Part shown: positions 1-7,316 of the stretch, piece by piece
How the letters are laid out: each line of letters opens with the position of its first letter
Numbering within the stretch: the stretch's first letter is position 1
The notes under the pieces: model-generated
Told to the model about the DNA's origin: nothing
What the model saw: the letters and a program-made list of their open reading frames with translations, nothing else
Databases searched by the model: none
Made by a program: the position numbers and the translations under genes
DNA from: Acidimicrobiales bacterium
GTDB lineage: Bacteria; Actinomycetota; Acidimicrobiia; Acidimicrobiales; Iamiaceae
Assembly: GCA_020439605.1 (NCBI GenBank)
Contig: JAGQSI010000023.1
Location: 1-12,789 of the forward strand
Direction: 5' to 3'
DNA length: 12,789 nucleotides

Positions 1-1
1 T

Positions 2-1993
2 CAAGGCGTCGATGTTGTCCTGGGCCCCGGGATCAACCTCAAGCGAGATCCACGTTGCGGGCGCAACTTCGAGTATCTCTCGGAGGATCCGCTCCTAGCC
101 GCAGAGTTGGGTGCGGCGATGGTTCGAGGAATTCAGTCCCGGGGAGTTGGCACCTCGCTCAAACATTTCGCTGTGAACAACCAGGAAACAGACCGTCTTA
201 GGGTTAGCGCCGAGGTTGATGATCGCACTCTTCGAGAGTTGTATCTGCTCGCCTTCGAACGCATCGTTCGCGATGAGCAGCCCTGGACCGTTATGTGCAG
301 CTACAACCGCATCAACGGTGTGTATGCGTCAGAGAATTCTTGGCTTCTCACAGATGTACTTCGTCGAGAATGGAGTTTCGAAGGACTCGTGGTTTCGGAT
401 TGGGGCGCGGTTGACAACCCGGTTCGTTCGGTGGCTGCCGGCCTTGACCTAGAGATGCCCTCAACCGCAGGAGCTAGTGCCCGAAAGATCGTTGCTGCAG
501 TGCGCTCAGGAGACCTGGATGAGAATGCGCTGGACCTGGCCGTGAAGCGGGTTGTTGAGCTCGTAGAGAAGTGCAATCCTCTGGGCACCGAGCGCACCCC
601 GTTCGACAAAGCGTCCCACCATGATTTGGCGCGTAAGGCTGCGAGCGAAGCGGTTGTGGTGCTGCGCAACGACAACTCAGTTCTGCCACTTGAGATGACT
701 GTCGGAACTGTGGCAGTTGTGGGAGCGTTCGCCACCAAACCTCGCTTTCAGGGCGCTGGAAGCTCGAAGGTCAACCCGACACAGGTGGACAACTTGCTCG
801 ATGAACTTCGAAGCGCTCTACCCGACCAGGTTGAAATCAAGTATGCGCCCGGTTTCGGGCTCGATGACCCAGAGGCCAATTCAGATCTGTTGCGCTCCGA
901 GGCAGTCGCCACTGCTCAAGGCGCCGATGTAGTTCTATGTTTGGTCGGACTGCCTCCGAGCTATGAGTCCGAAGGATTCGACCGGGATCACCTCTCAATC
1001 CCTGCCGAACAGATTGCAGTTCTCGAAGCAGTGAGCGCCGTGAACAACAACGTGGTAGCAGTTCTAACCAACGGGGCAGTTGTCACCGTCACACAATGGG
1101 AGCATCACGCCCAGGCCCTCGTCGAGGCCTGGCTCGGGGGCCAAGGCGCAGCCGGGGGACTTGTAGATGTGCTCACAGGCAAAGTCGATGCCTCGGGACG
1201 TTTGGCGGAGACAATCCCTCTTCGGCTCGAAGACGTGCCCGCATTCGCCAACTTCCCCGGCGAGGAGCGCAAGGTGAGATATGGCGAAGGTCTCCTGATC
1301 GGCTACCGCTATTACGACGCACTCGATGCCCCGGTTGCCTACCCGTTCGGACACGGTTGCTCCTACACCTCCTTTGAGTGGAGCGACGTAAGCGTGAGTG
1401 CAGCAACTGGACCAGTCAACTCCTGGCGCGGAGCCCCGAAGGTGACCATTGAACTCACCGTCACCAACACTGGTGCACGTGCCGGCAGCGAAGTTGTACA
1501 GGTATATGCAGGCCTCAGGGATCGACAGACCGATATGGCCATGGAAGCACCGGGCACGCTGCGTGCTTTCACCAAGCTCCAACTGGCACCGGGAGAGTCC
1601 CGAAGAGTTGGCATAGAACTGTTCGAACGCGACCTCACCTCTTGGTCGCCCCGTCTGGGCCAATGGGTTCTGACCCCTGGCATCTGGAATATCTCGCTCG
1701 GCACCTCCAGCAGAGCCCTTCGCTCGCAATCGGAGGTTCACCTAGACGCTGAGGTGATACCAGAGAATCTGGACCGCCTGAGCACCATCAACGAATGGCT
1801 CGCCCACCCGGTCGGCAACGCAGTTCTGATCAACGCACTTCGAACCAACCCCGGAGGAGATTTGTCCTCGCTGATGGACGATGGGGAGTGGACCCGCATG
1901 ATCGGTTCGTTCCCGCTGGGCCGCATGGCCACCATGTTGGGGATGAGCCCCGACGGCGACCTTGTAGGAGACCTTCTCAAAGAGGTGCAGTAA
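2..1993 (+). CDS. Glycoside hydrolase family 3 beta-glucosidase-like enzyme, 5'-truncated by window edge
   Basis: Retaining exo-acting glycosidase of family GH3, expected to release terminal beta-linked sugars. The frame is open from base 2, so 663 residues are visible and roughly the first 100 or so are missing, judged from usual GH3 architecture. An ATG at 107 lies inside the barrel and is not the start. Visible order: second part of the TIM barrel with LGPGINLKRDP, GRNFEYLSEDP and KHFAVN; the nucleophile motif VVSDWG with its Asp at 398-400; the alpha/beta sandwich domain with SEGFDR, whose Glu at 971-973 is the likely acid/base; then a fibronectin-III-like domain (about 1430-1730) with GSEVVQVYAG. 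A tail of about 70 residues after that domain occurs in related GH3 enzymes. The substrate cannot be told, and a signal peptide cannot be judged because the N-terminus is absent. The family call is firm; beta-glucosidase is the commonest but not the only activity. Confidence 0.93.
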   Translation, partial: QGVDVVLGPGINLKRDPRCGRNFEYLSEDPLLAAELGAAMVRGIQSRGVGTSLKHFAVNNQETDRLRVSAEVDDRTLRELYLLAFERIVRDEQPWTVMCSYNRINGVYASENSWLLTDVLRREWSFEGLVVSDWGAVDNPVRSVAAGLDLEMPSTAGASARKIVAAVRSGDLDENALDLAVKRVVELVEKCNPLGTERTPFDKASHHDLARKAASEAVVVLRNDNSVLPLEMTVGTVAVVGAFATKPRFQGAGSSKVNPTQVDNLLDELRSALPDQVEIKYAPGFGLDDPEANSDLLRSEAVATAQGADVVLCLVGLPPSYESEGFDRDHLSIPAEQIAVLEAVSAVNNNVVAVLTNGAVVTVTQWEHHAQALVEAWLGGQGAAGGLVDVLTGKVDASGRLAETIPLRLEDVPAFANFPGEERKVRYGEGLLIGYRYYDALDAPVAYPFGHGCSYTSFEWSDVSVSAATGPVNSWRGAPKVTIELTVTNTGARAGSEVVQVYAGLRDRQTDMAMEAPGTLRAFTKLQLAPGESRRVGIELFERDLTSWSPRLGQWVLTPGIWNISLGTSSRALRSQSEVHLDAEVIPENLDRLSTINEWLAHPVGNAVLINALRTNPGGDLSSLMDDGEWTRMIGSFPLGRMATMLGMSPDGDLVGDLLKEVQ

Positions 1994-2013
1994 TCAACCG
2001 TCGTTGGTCCCGG

Positions 2014-2019
2014 TAGCGT
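2014..2019 (+). promoter_or_regulatory. -10-like hexamer TAGCGT for a leaderless mRNA of the site-2 protease gene
   Basis: TAGCGT fits TANNNT and ends 7 bases before the ATG at 2027, which places a transcription start on or next to the start codon. No Shine-Dalgarno sequence precedes the ATG. No convincing -35 is visible, which is common in actinobacterial promoters. The same hexamer at the same spacing precedes the gene at 10186. Confidence 0.5.
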
Positions 2020-2026
2020 TGAGCCA

Positions 2027-3172
2027 ATGGGTAAGGACATCCCCCTCGGAAAGATCGCTGGCATCCGCCTCGGAGTGGACGTCACGGTCTTTCTTGCGGT
2101 CATGTACTACACGGTTGTGCTGGCCACACGAGGGTTCCCTGCATGGTCCGAAGGGCACTCCACCACCGCCTATTGGGTCGCTGCGTTCTGTGGCTCAATG
2201 CTGCTCTACCTCTCGCTTCTGGCCCACGAGATCGGACACGCCCTAGTAGCGCGCGACGAAGGTATTGGCGTGCACTCCATGGCTCTCAACCTGCTCGGTG
2301 GCGTGACCCGCATGGAATCCTCTCCCACAACACCCGGAGCCGAGTTCCGAGTGTCTGTGGTTGGCCCAATCGCTTCAGCCTCCTGCGGGATTGTTCTGAT
2401 CGGGCTCGCTCAACTGCTGCCCGATAGCGGGCTATCTGCGTTGGCCGGGACTGTTCTGTCCTGGGCTGGTGGCCTCAACCTTTTCCTGGCTGCACTCAAC
2501 ATGATCCCCGCCTCACCTCTTGACGGCGGCAAGGTTCTCTCTGCAGCGATCTGGAAGGCCACTGGGAATCAGATAACTGCTCACCTCTGGTCTGGCGGTG
2601 CCGGTGTAGCGGTCGGTGCAAGTCTTACCTACTGGGGTTTCAAGGAGTTCAGGTCTCCCACCGGCCGCTCCGAATTGGCAATTGGTGCGCTGATCGTTGG
2701 GATATTCATCGCTGCGAGCGCTCTGCAACAACTGCGTTCCACACCAATACTCAGGGCCATGGAGGGGAGATTGGTTTCACAAGCCATGGCCGCCAACCCA
2801 CCAACGGCTCCCGGCTGGACAACTATCGACGAGTTCTTGCGATCGGCTCACCTTGAGCCACAACATCAGGCCTATCCGGTGATTTCAGCCAACGGAGAGG
2901 TTGAAGGTCTTCTCACCGCAGCTGCTATTCGTGCGGTTCCACCACAACAGTGGATGCTGCTTCCCGCCAGAGAACTCGCCTACCCGCTTGATCGTGTCCT
3001 GGTAGTCAGGCCCAACGATTCCTTGCTCACCGCCCTGCAGAAGCTCGATGGAGCGGAGGTCTCTTTCGCTCTGGTGGTTGCTGAGGATGGACGCGTGGTC
3101 GGGACCCTGGACCCAACAGCGCTGGAACGCATTGTGCACGAATATGAGACTGCACGTCTCGCCAGTGTCTGA
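2027..3172 (+). CDS. M50 site-2 protease with two CBS domains (Rip3/SpoIVFB-like)
   Basis: Intramembrane zinc metalloprotease of family M50, 381 residues, about the usual length of the CBS-containing subgroup. Seen in the sequence: the zinc-binding HEIGH at residues 67-71 inside a membrane helix, and the second motif NMIPASPLDGG at 158-168, whose Asp166 is the third zinc ligand. Hydrophobic helices lie near 18-35, 48-66, 108-130, 139-160 and 217-235. Two CBS modules follow in the cytoplasmic tail (about 245-310 and 315-372); in this family they are thought to sense adenine nucleotides and gate the protease. Such enzymes cut membrane-bound regulators such as anti-sigma factors, but no obvious substrate is adjacent. 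The gene starts 33 bases after the GH3 stop and has a -10-like box immediately before the ATG, so it may be both read through and transcribed alone. Confidence 0.93.
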   Translation: MGKDIPLGKIAGIRLGVDVTVFLAVMYYTVVLATRGFPAWSEGHSTTAYWVAAFCGSMLLYLSLLAHEIGHALVARDEGIGVHSMALNLLGGVTRMESSPTTPGAEFRVSVVGPIASASCGIVLIGLAQLLPDSGLSALAGTVLSWAGGLNLFLAALNMIPASPLDGGKVLSAAIWKATGNQITAHLWSGGAGVAVGASLTYWGFKEFRSPTGRSELAIGALIVGIFIAASALQQLRSTPILRAMEGRLVSQAMAANPPTAPGWTTIDEFLRSAHLEPQHQAYPVISANGEVEGLLTAAAIRAVPPQQWMLLPARELAYPLDRVLVVRPNDSLLTALQKLDGAEVSFALVVAEDGRVVGTLDPTALERIVHEYETARLASV

Positions 3173-3180
3173 GGAGCGTC

Positions 3181-3186
3181 TAGGTT
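3181..3186 (+). promoter_or_regulatory. -10-like hexamer TAGGTT for a leaderless mRNA of the crotonase gene
   Basis: TAGGTT fits TANNNT and ends 7 bases before the ATG at 3194, inside the 21-base gap after the site-2 protease gene. A GGAG at 3173 is about 17 bases from the ATG, too far to act as its Shine-Dalgarno sequence. The position suggests transcription starting at the ATG. Confidence 0.47.
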
Positions 3187-3193
3187 TCGGTTC

Positions 3194-3901
3194 ATGACTG
3201 GAACACTCCCCACCTACACCTTCGAGAACAACATCGCCATCATCCGCATGGACGACGGCAAGGCAAACGTTTTCTCGTTCGCGGTGGTCGAGGCTCTTCA
3301 TAAGCACTTGGACCAAGCTGCAGCGGACAAGGCAAGGTCCTTGGTTCTCATTGGTCGCCCCGGGAAATTTTCCGCAGGGTTCGACCTGGGCGAGATGACC
3401 GCAAGCCCGGAGTCAGCACGCTCGCTGGTGGCTGCCGGGGCCCACCTGTGGCTACGTATCTACGGGTTGGAGATCCCAACTGTCGCAGCGTGCACAGGTC
3501 ACGCACTAGCTGGTGGTGCCATCACGTTGATGTCATGTGACCTGCGCATAGGTGCCGATGTACCTTCCAAGATCGGCCTCAACGAAGTGGCCATAGGTCT
3601 GGTGCTGCCCAAGTTTGCGGTAGAGCTGGCACGGGAGCGCATTGCCAAGTCGCACTTCACTGCTGCAACCATGGGCGCTCAGATCTACGACCCCGCTGGG
3701 GCCAAAGATGCTGGCTTCTTGGACCTGGTTGTCCCAGAGCAAGAGCTAGAAGCAGTCGCGATGCAAGAAGCCGCACGTCTCGGCTTGCTTCGCACCGGCG
3801 CCTACGGAGCCACGAAGGCAAATGCACGCGCCATGATGATCGCTGAGGTCGGCGCTGGCGTGGAGGCCGACATGGCCTCAATAGATATCCCAGAGGTCTA
3901 G
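3194..3901 (+). CDS. Crotonase-fold enoyl-CoA hydratase/isomerase family protein
   Basis: A 235-residue member of the crotonase superfamily, shorter than typical enoyl-CoA hydratases (about 260). The acyl-CoA oxyanion-hole segments are visible: KFSAGFDLGEM at 58-68 and GHALAGGAITLMSCD at 102-116. Compared with classical enoyl-CoA hydratase, the first catalytic Glu (in GGCEL) is replaced by Ile110, while the second is kept as Glu131 in GLNEVAIG. Classical two-Glu hydration of an enoyl-CoA is therefore doubtful; isomerase, hydrolase or another crotonase reaction is possible. It resembles a group of short crotonases with N-terminal DDGKxNxxS, here DDGKANVFS at 20-28. It ends 7 bases from the convergent vWA gene. 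The substrate is not known from context. Confidence 0.88.
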   Translation: MTGTLPTYTFENNIAIIRMDDGKANVFSFAVVEALHKHLDQAAADKARSLVLIGRPGKFSAGFDLGEMTASPESARSLVAAGAHLWLRIYGLEIPTVAACTGHALAGGAITLMSCDLRIGADVPSKIGLNEVAIGLVLPKFAVELARERIAKSHFTAATMGAQIYDPAGAKDAGFLDLVVPEQELEAVAMQEAARLGLLRTGAYGATKANARAMMIAEVGAGVEADMASIDIPEV

Positions 3902-3908
3902 CCAACTA

Positions 3909-6563
3909 CTACTGGCTGGATTCCCCGTCGGGGTTGTTTGACGCTTTCGATCCCTTGGCAGGCTTGGCTGGGGTTCCTCGCAACAAGGTGGCCAAATGGT
4001 CGGCAACCTTGGGAAGACGCTTTTGGATGTCAGGGAGCATCTTGCGGGTCTGTGCCTCCATATCGCCCTCAGCTATGAACGCGATCAGCAACCCTTCTGA
4101 GGTTCCACGACGGCCACGCCTTGTCTTGTCAGGGTCAAGGAGAAACACCCAGGATCCAGCTAGACCCGGATCTAGTTCCACTTTGGAGCCAGCATGTCCC
4201 TTGAGCTTTTCTGCTCCGCCTTCAGGCGAAGCGAGCGCCACAGTGGCAGCAAAGGGATTACGAGCAGCCTTCGCACGGAAGGTAACGCCTCCAAAAGTGA
4301 AGCTGCGATCGGTTCCCTTCCCGGCCAGACTCGAAAAGTCGCTCTCCTTCAAGCTGAGAGAGCTTTCATAGGCGCCGTCCATCTTGAACACACCGCCTTC
4401 GGCAACCCGCACAGGCAGAGCTGCTCCACGGACATAGGTCAAGTTCTGGAAGCGTGCCGTGACAGTGTTGATAATGAGCAACAGGACCATCGGCAGAGCG
4501 AGGCCACCGATCAACAACCCAACCGTGAGCAATGCTCGCCGGGCCTGGTCTATCCCTCGCGACATGTCGAAACGAAACGACAGGTCCGTGACGGTGGAGC
4601 CTTCTCGACCATCAACCTTCTCGTAGACCTGCACCCAGCCGCGCACTGTGCCAGATGCCTTGGATGCCGGAGAGACCTCAAGGTTGATCGTGGTGGGCGA
4701 ACCAGCGGGCACCTTTATGCAGGACTGCTCATTTGGCAGGGCCTTTCCATCGATAGTCAGTTCGAAAGGTGCAGCACCCTCGGGGGCAGCTGGCACTTCA
4801 ACCTTGCCAAACCAAACGCAACCTGCCCCGTCCCCCGGTTGCAACGTAATAGTTGCAGTAGTGGTCCCAGCATCGCTGAGCGAAGGCATCTGAAGGCTTG
4901 GAGGAAGGAACTGAACTGAACCCCTAGGCCTCTGCAGCAGCACTTCTTGAGACTTGGATTGAGCAAACAGCTTCACGCCACGAGTGGTGGTTAGGTTGGA
5001 GCTGACCGACACATTCACACTGTTGGTGGTCATGTCACTTGGTATTGCGTAAGTGCCAGTGAACGGCCCAGCAGGCGGACCGCTCAGCTTGGCTCTGGCC
5101 TGTTTGAGAGTCACCGGGTCCTCAATGATCAGCTCAACCTCAGAGGTCTTGAGCAGAGCAGAGAGATCTACGCCTGAAGGCGCTCCGAGCGTGGCTTCTA
5201 CCTTTGCCTCGGAGCCTCGGAACCAAACTCCTTTTGCGGTGATCTCAATCGAGATGTCGCTGAACACGAAGACCTGAAGATGACCAGCCTTACCCTTTTG
5301 TTTGTCTGTCGGATCGAGCAGGGACACCTTCCAGTCTCCCTCCCACTGCTTTAGATCTTCAGGCCTTTGAATATCTATCGTCAGACCGCGTCCATCCACG
5401 TCACGAGCAACGACCGGGGTGTCACCGATCTTGGTCTCGCCCGGCTCTTCTATATCGACCTTGGTTCCAGATGGACCTTCGATACGTACAACTGCGCCCG
5501 GTTCGCCGGCAAGGGCGAATATCTGGACTCTCCGGAGGGTCTCATCAAGGGAGAACTCCAGGGTTCCGTCGTCACAGGGATCCTTGCCACAAATCTTGAC
5601 TTCGCTATTGGCCTCGACCGGTGTACCGCCACCGAGTCGAGTACCGACCTCGTTGAAGCGGCTGAGCAACACATCGATTCCAGAGGCCGGCATGTAGGCG
5701 CCGGTGGGTCGATCAGTTGGTGTGCCACAGAAATAGTCGTCGGCGCGTCCGGTGGTTGCAGCAGCCAATGGGAGCTGAGCTCGTCTCGGGATATCTCCCG
5801 AGAGCGCCAAGGTCAACATTGTGATCTCGTTGCGGCGAATCTGGTCTGCTAGCCCGCCTGGATCGCACAGCGCAGCGCGACCCGCGGCTTCTGCCTTTAG
5901 GACTGAATCCTCGTCGGTCAATTCAATGCCGGGGGCGTAGGGCTTGGTGAGGCCGAGACGCTCAATCTCTTCATCTGTCGAGCGCACCGCTAGGTCGAAG
6001 CCGCCATCGGTGAACATCAGAACTGCACGGCACGGAGGAGTACCACCAGCTTCGGTGACCTCGGCGCTGCGATCGATCAACGAGTCGTTGGCTCCATCAA
6101 GTGCATTTACGAAGTCCGTATCGGTTCCATTGTTCAGGTCCGCAAAACCCTGAAGGCTCGTGCGAAGTTCCTGACCTGTGTCATCGCCAACTTTCGTCCA
6201 CTCCTGAACGATCCGAAACTCATTGGCAAAGGCGCCGAATGAAACCTCGATCGCAGGAGATGCAGCTCCCTCAGCAGTGGCGAGGGTCAACAAGCTGTCG
6301 AGCGCGCTCATCGCAGCCACTACTCGACGGTCATCAGGGTCTGTGGCGGTGAGCGAGGCTGATTCGTCTATGACGAACTGAACCAACAGGTGGCGAGAGG
6401 TGGACATGCATGCCACAAGGTCATCAATGGCTGGTCCACCGTCGGGTGTCTCGGGGGCGCCGGTCTCGGGCGTCTTTTGGGCGTATACGGCACCGCTTTG
6501 CCAAAGGCCACTAGCCAATGCAAACACCAGCAAAGCCGCTAGTGCATGAAGGAATCGTTTCAC
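3909..6563 (-). CDS. Exported vWA-domain protein with one C-terminal membrane anchor
   Basis: Large surface protein of 884 residues; the function is not recognised. Residues 1-28 form a signal peptide ending AVYA before Gln29. A von Willebrand A domain follows (about 58-300) with the metal-site motif DESAS at 66-70, Thr147/Thr149 in NNGTDTD and Asp186 in MFTDGG, so metal-dependent binding is plausible. Residues about 330-670 look like several beta-rich, Ig-like modules. A single hydrophobic helix spans 677-701, leaving a 183-residue cytoplasmic tail. All eight cysteines (52, 178, 233, 279, 325, 330, 582, 615) are on the exported side, which suggests disulfides. I chose GTG at 6563 over the in-frame GTG at 6590: it overlaps the preceding stop as GTGA, has GGAG 8 bases upstream, and puts the signal peptide at the terminus. 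Last gene of its - strand cluster. Confidence 0.87.
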   Translation of the reverse strand: MKRFLHALAALLVFALASGLWQSGAVYAQKTPETGAPETPDGGPAIDDLVACMSTSRHLLVQFVIDESASLTATDPDDRRVVAAMSALDSLLTLATAEGAASPAIEVSFGAFANEFRIVQEWTKVGDDTGQELRTSLQGFADLNNGTDTDFVNALDGANDSLIDRSAEVTEAGGTPPCRAVLMFTDGGFDLAVRSTDEEIERLGLTKPYAPGIELTDEDSVLKAEAAGRAALCDPGGLADQIRRNEITMLTLALSGDIPRRAQLPLAAATTGRADDYFCGTPTDRPTGAYMPASGIDVLLSRFNEVGTRLGGGTPVEANSEVKICGKDPCDDGTLEFSLDETLRRVQIFALAGEPGAVVRIEGPSGTKVDIEEPGETKIGDTPVVARDVDGRGLTIDIQRPEDLKQWEGDWKVSLLDPTDKQKGKAGHLQVFVFSDISIEITAKGVWFRGSEAKVEATLGAPSGVDLSALLKTSEVELIIEDPVTLKQARAKLSGPPAGPFTGTYAIPSDMTTNSVNVSVSSNLTTTRGVKLFAQSKSQEVLLQRPRGSVQFLPPSLQMPSLSDAGTTTATITLQPGDGAGCVWFGKVEVPAAPEGAAPFELTIDGKALPNEQSCIKVPAGSPTTINLEVSPASKASGTVRGWVQVYEKVDGREGSTVTDLSFRFDMSRGIDQARRALLTVGLLIGGLALPMVLLLIINTVTARFQNLTYVRGAALPVRVAEGGVFKMDGAYESSLSLKESDFSSLAGKGTDRSFTFGGVTFRAKAARNPFAATVALASPEGGAEKLKGHAGSKVELDPGLAGSWVFLLDPDKTRRGRRGTSEGLLIAFIAEGDMEAQTRKMLPDIQKRLPKVADHLATLLRGTPAKPAKGSKASNNPDGESSQ

Positions 6564-6907
6564 GATGACAACTCCGTTGCGATCGGCCACACATGCAACG
6601 CGGCAGCAACGATTGCTACTACCGCTAGGACCACCAATCCGTATCGAAATGCCACCTTCGGCTGATAGTAGGGGCTGCGTCTGCGATCGAAGTCCACTCG
6701 TCTAGCAATACCGATGATCAGGATCGGAATGATCGAGCCAATCACGTAACCAAACAGACGCAACGCCATGCTGTCGGTGGTTACGAACGCGAAACTCACC
6801 AGCGCCGAGACAAAACCAAGTCCGACCATCAACAGCGGCGGTCCTACATCTCGGTTCTCGCTCTCAGATGACTTGTCGGAGCGTTCACGTGTCGCAGCTC
6901 TAGCCAT
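6560..6907 (-). CDS. Small three-helix membrane protein of unknown function
   Basis: A 115-residue protein not recognised as a named family. The N-terminal 20 residues are hydrophilic and charged (RERSDKSSESENRD). Three hydrophobic segments follow, near 23-42, 48-68 and 88-107, with a basic loop ARRVDFDRRR (68-77) between helices 2 and 3; by the positive-inside rule that loop should be cytoplasmic. There are no cysteines or catalytic motifs. It starts at ATG 6907 with a G-rich stretch (GGGGGT) about 6 bases upstream as a possible ribosome site. Its TGA stop overlaps the GTG of the vWA gene by 4 bases, so the two proteins are probably made together and may interact in the membrane. A TAGAGT at 6942-6937 could be a further -10 box giving a leader of about 20 bases, but the zinc-ribbon gene upstream is also close (48 bases). 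Confidence 0.82.
   Translation of the reverse strand: MARAATRERSDKSSESENRDVGPPLLMVGLGFVSALVSFAFVTTDSMALRLFGYVIGSIIPILIIGIARRVDFDRRRSPYYQPKVAFRYGLVVLAVVAIVAAALHVWPIATELSS
6572..6575 (-). promoter_or_regulatory. Ribosome binding site GGAG deciding the vWA gene start
   Basis: GGAG on the - strand lies 8 bases before the GTG at 6563-6561. It sits inside the end of the preceding membrane-protein gene and, with the GTGA overlap, supports coupled translation and the 884-residue reading of the vWA gene. Confidence 0.7.
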
Positions 6908-6955
6908 TCAGACCCCCAGGTTCGCTGAATAACGCGACTCTAGCGGCTTATTGAC

Positions 6956-7222
6956 TCAGGACTCCATGGACCAGCGTTTGGTGCATCTCGTACACCGCAA
7001 AGTGGTGGAGCCAGCAACTAGGTCCACCATGACAATCTCGCTCACATCGTCACAGCTCGGACAAAGTGAGCCATTCTGCGTGGCGCCACGTCGAGCCGAG
7101 CGTGCAACGGTGCCGGTAAGGATTCCTGTACCAGCAGCCAGCCCTTCAGCAGCAGCAAAATCAGTGTCCGGGTTCAGAACGCCTCTCCACCGGTTTGTCC
7201 ATCCTCGCCTATTCCCAGCCAT
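6956..7222 (-). CDS. Small zinc-ribbon protein, function unknown
   Basis: An 88-residue protein carrying two Cys pairs, CPSC at 54-57 and CTRC at 77-80, separated by 19 residues: the spacing of a zinc ribbon. The rest has no recognised domain: a basic N-terminus (NRRGWTNRWRG) and a small-residue stretch at 22-42 that is only mildly hydrophobic and not a convincing membrane helix. No signal peptide is seen, so it is probably cytoplasmic, where it could bind nucleic acid or protein. Chosen start is ATG 7222, with a TANNNT hexamer ending 8 bases upstream. It is the first member of the compact zinc-ribbon, membrane protein, vWA run, 94 bases after the hydrolase stop. The coding call rests on the clean Cys pattern and the fit between its neighbours. 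Confidence 0.72.
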   Translation of the reverse strand: MAGNRRGWTNRWRGVLNPDTDFAAAEGLAAGTGILTGTVARSARRGATQNGSLCPSCDDVSEIVMVDLVAGSTTLRCTRCTKRWSMES

Positions 7223-7230
7223 TGCGGGAC

Positions 7231-7236
7231 ACGATA
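7231..7236 (-). promoter_or_regulatory. -10-like hexamer TATCGT before the zinc-ribbon gene
   Basis: On the - strand TATCGT (TANNNT) ends 8 bases before ATG 7222, one base more than the spacing seen at other genes here. There is no Shine-Dalgarno sequence. If real, the zinc-ribbon/membrane/vWA group has its own promoter separate from the hydrolase gene. Confidence 0.4.
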
Positions 7237-7259
7237 CCGGTTGAGGGATGTTCTAGCTA

Positions 7260-7273
7260 GGGCCATCCGGCCC
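7260..7273. other. Small GC hairpin between the hydrolase and zinc-ribbon genes
   Basis: GGGCC and GGCCC form a perfect 5-base-pair stem around a 4-base loop (ATCC), 43 bases beyond the hydrolase stop on the - strand. There is no T-run after it on either strand, so it is a weak candidate for a terminator. An 8-base palindrome CTAGCTAG (7253-7260) abuts it. The rest of the 94-base gap holds only the -10-like box at 7231-7236. Confidence 0.25.
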
Positions 7274-7316
7274 ATTGTTCAGATCTTTCGGGACCTCACC
7301 CATACCAGCAAGACAC

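Noticed and set aside
107..109. ATG at 107 as the start of the glycosidase
   Set aside because: The frame is open to the window edge, and the preceding codons encode conserved GH3 barrel sequence (LGPGINLKRDP, GRNFEYLSEDP).
1064..1741. 225-residue - strand open frame inside the GH3 gene
   Set aside because: The composition is not domain-like, and the + strand shows conserved GH3 motifs throughout.
3899..3918. AGCCA/TGGCT inverted repeat at the convergent gene ends as a bidirectional terminator
   Set aside because: Only five base pairs with an 8-base loop and no T-run on either strand; it lies over stop codons and is likely chance.
4194..4919. 241-residue + strand open frame opposite the vWA gene
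   Set aside because: Low-quality sequence with no motif; the - strand frame has signal peptide, vWA and membrane features.
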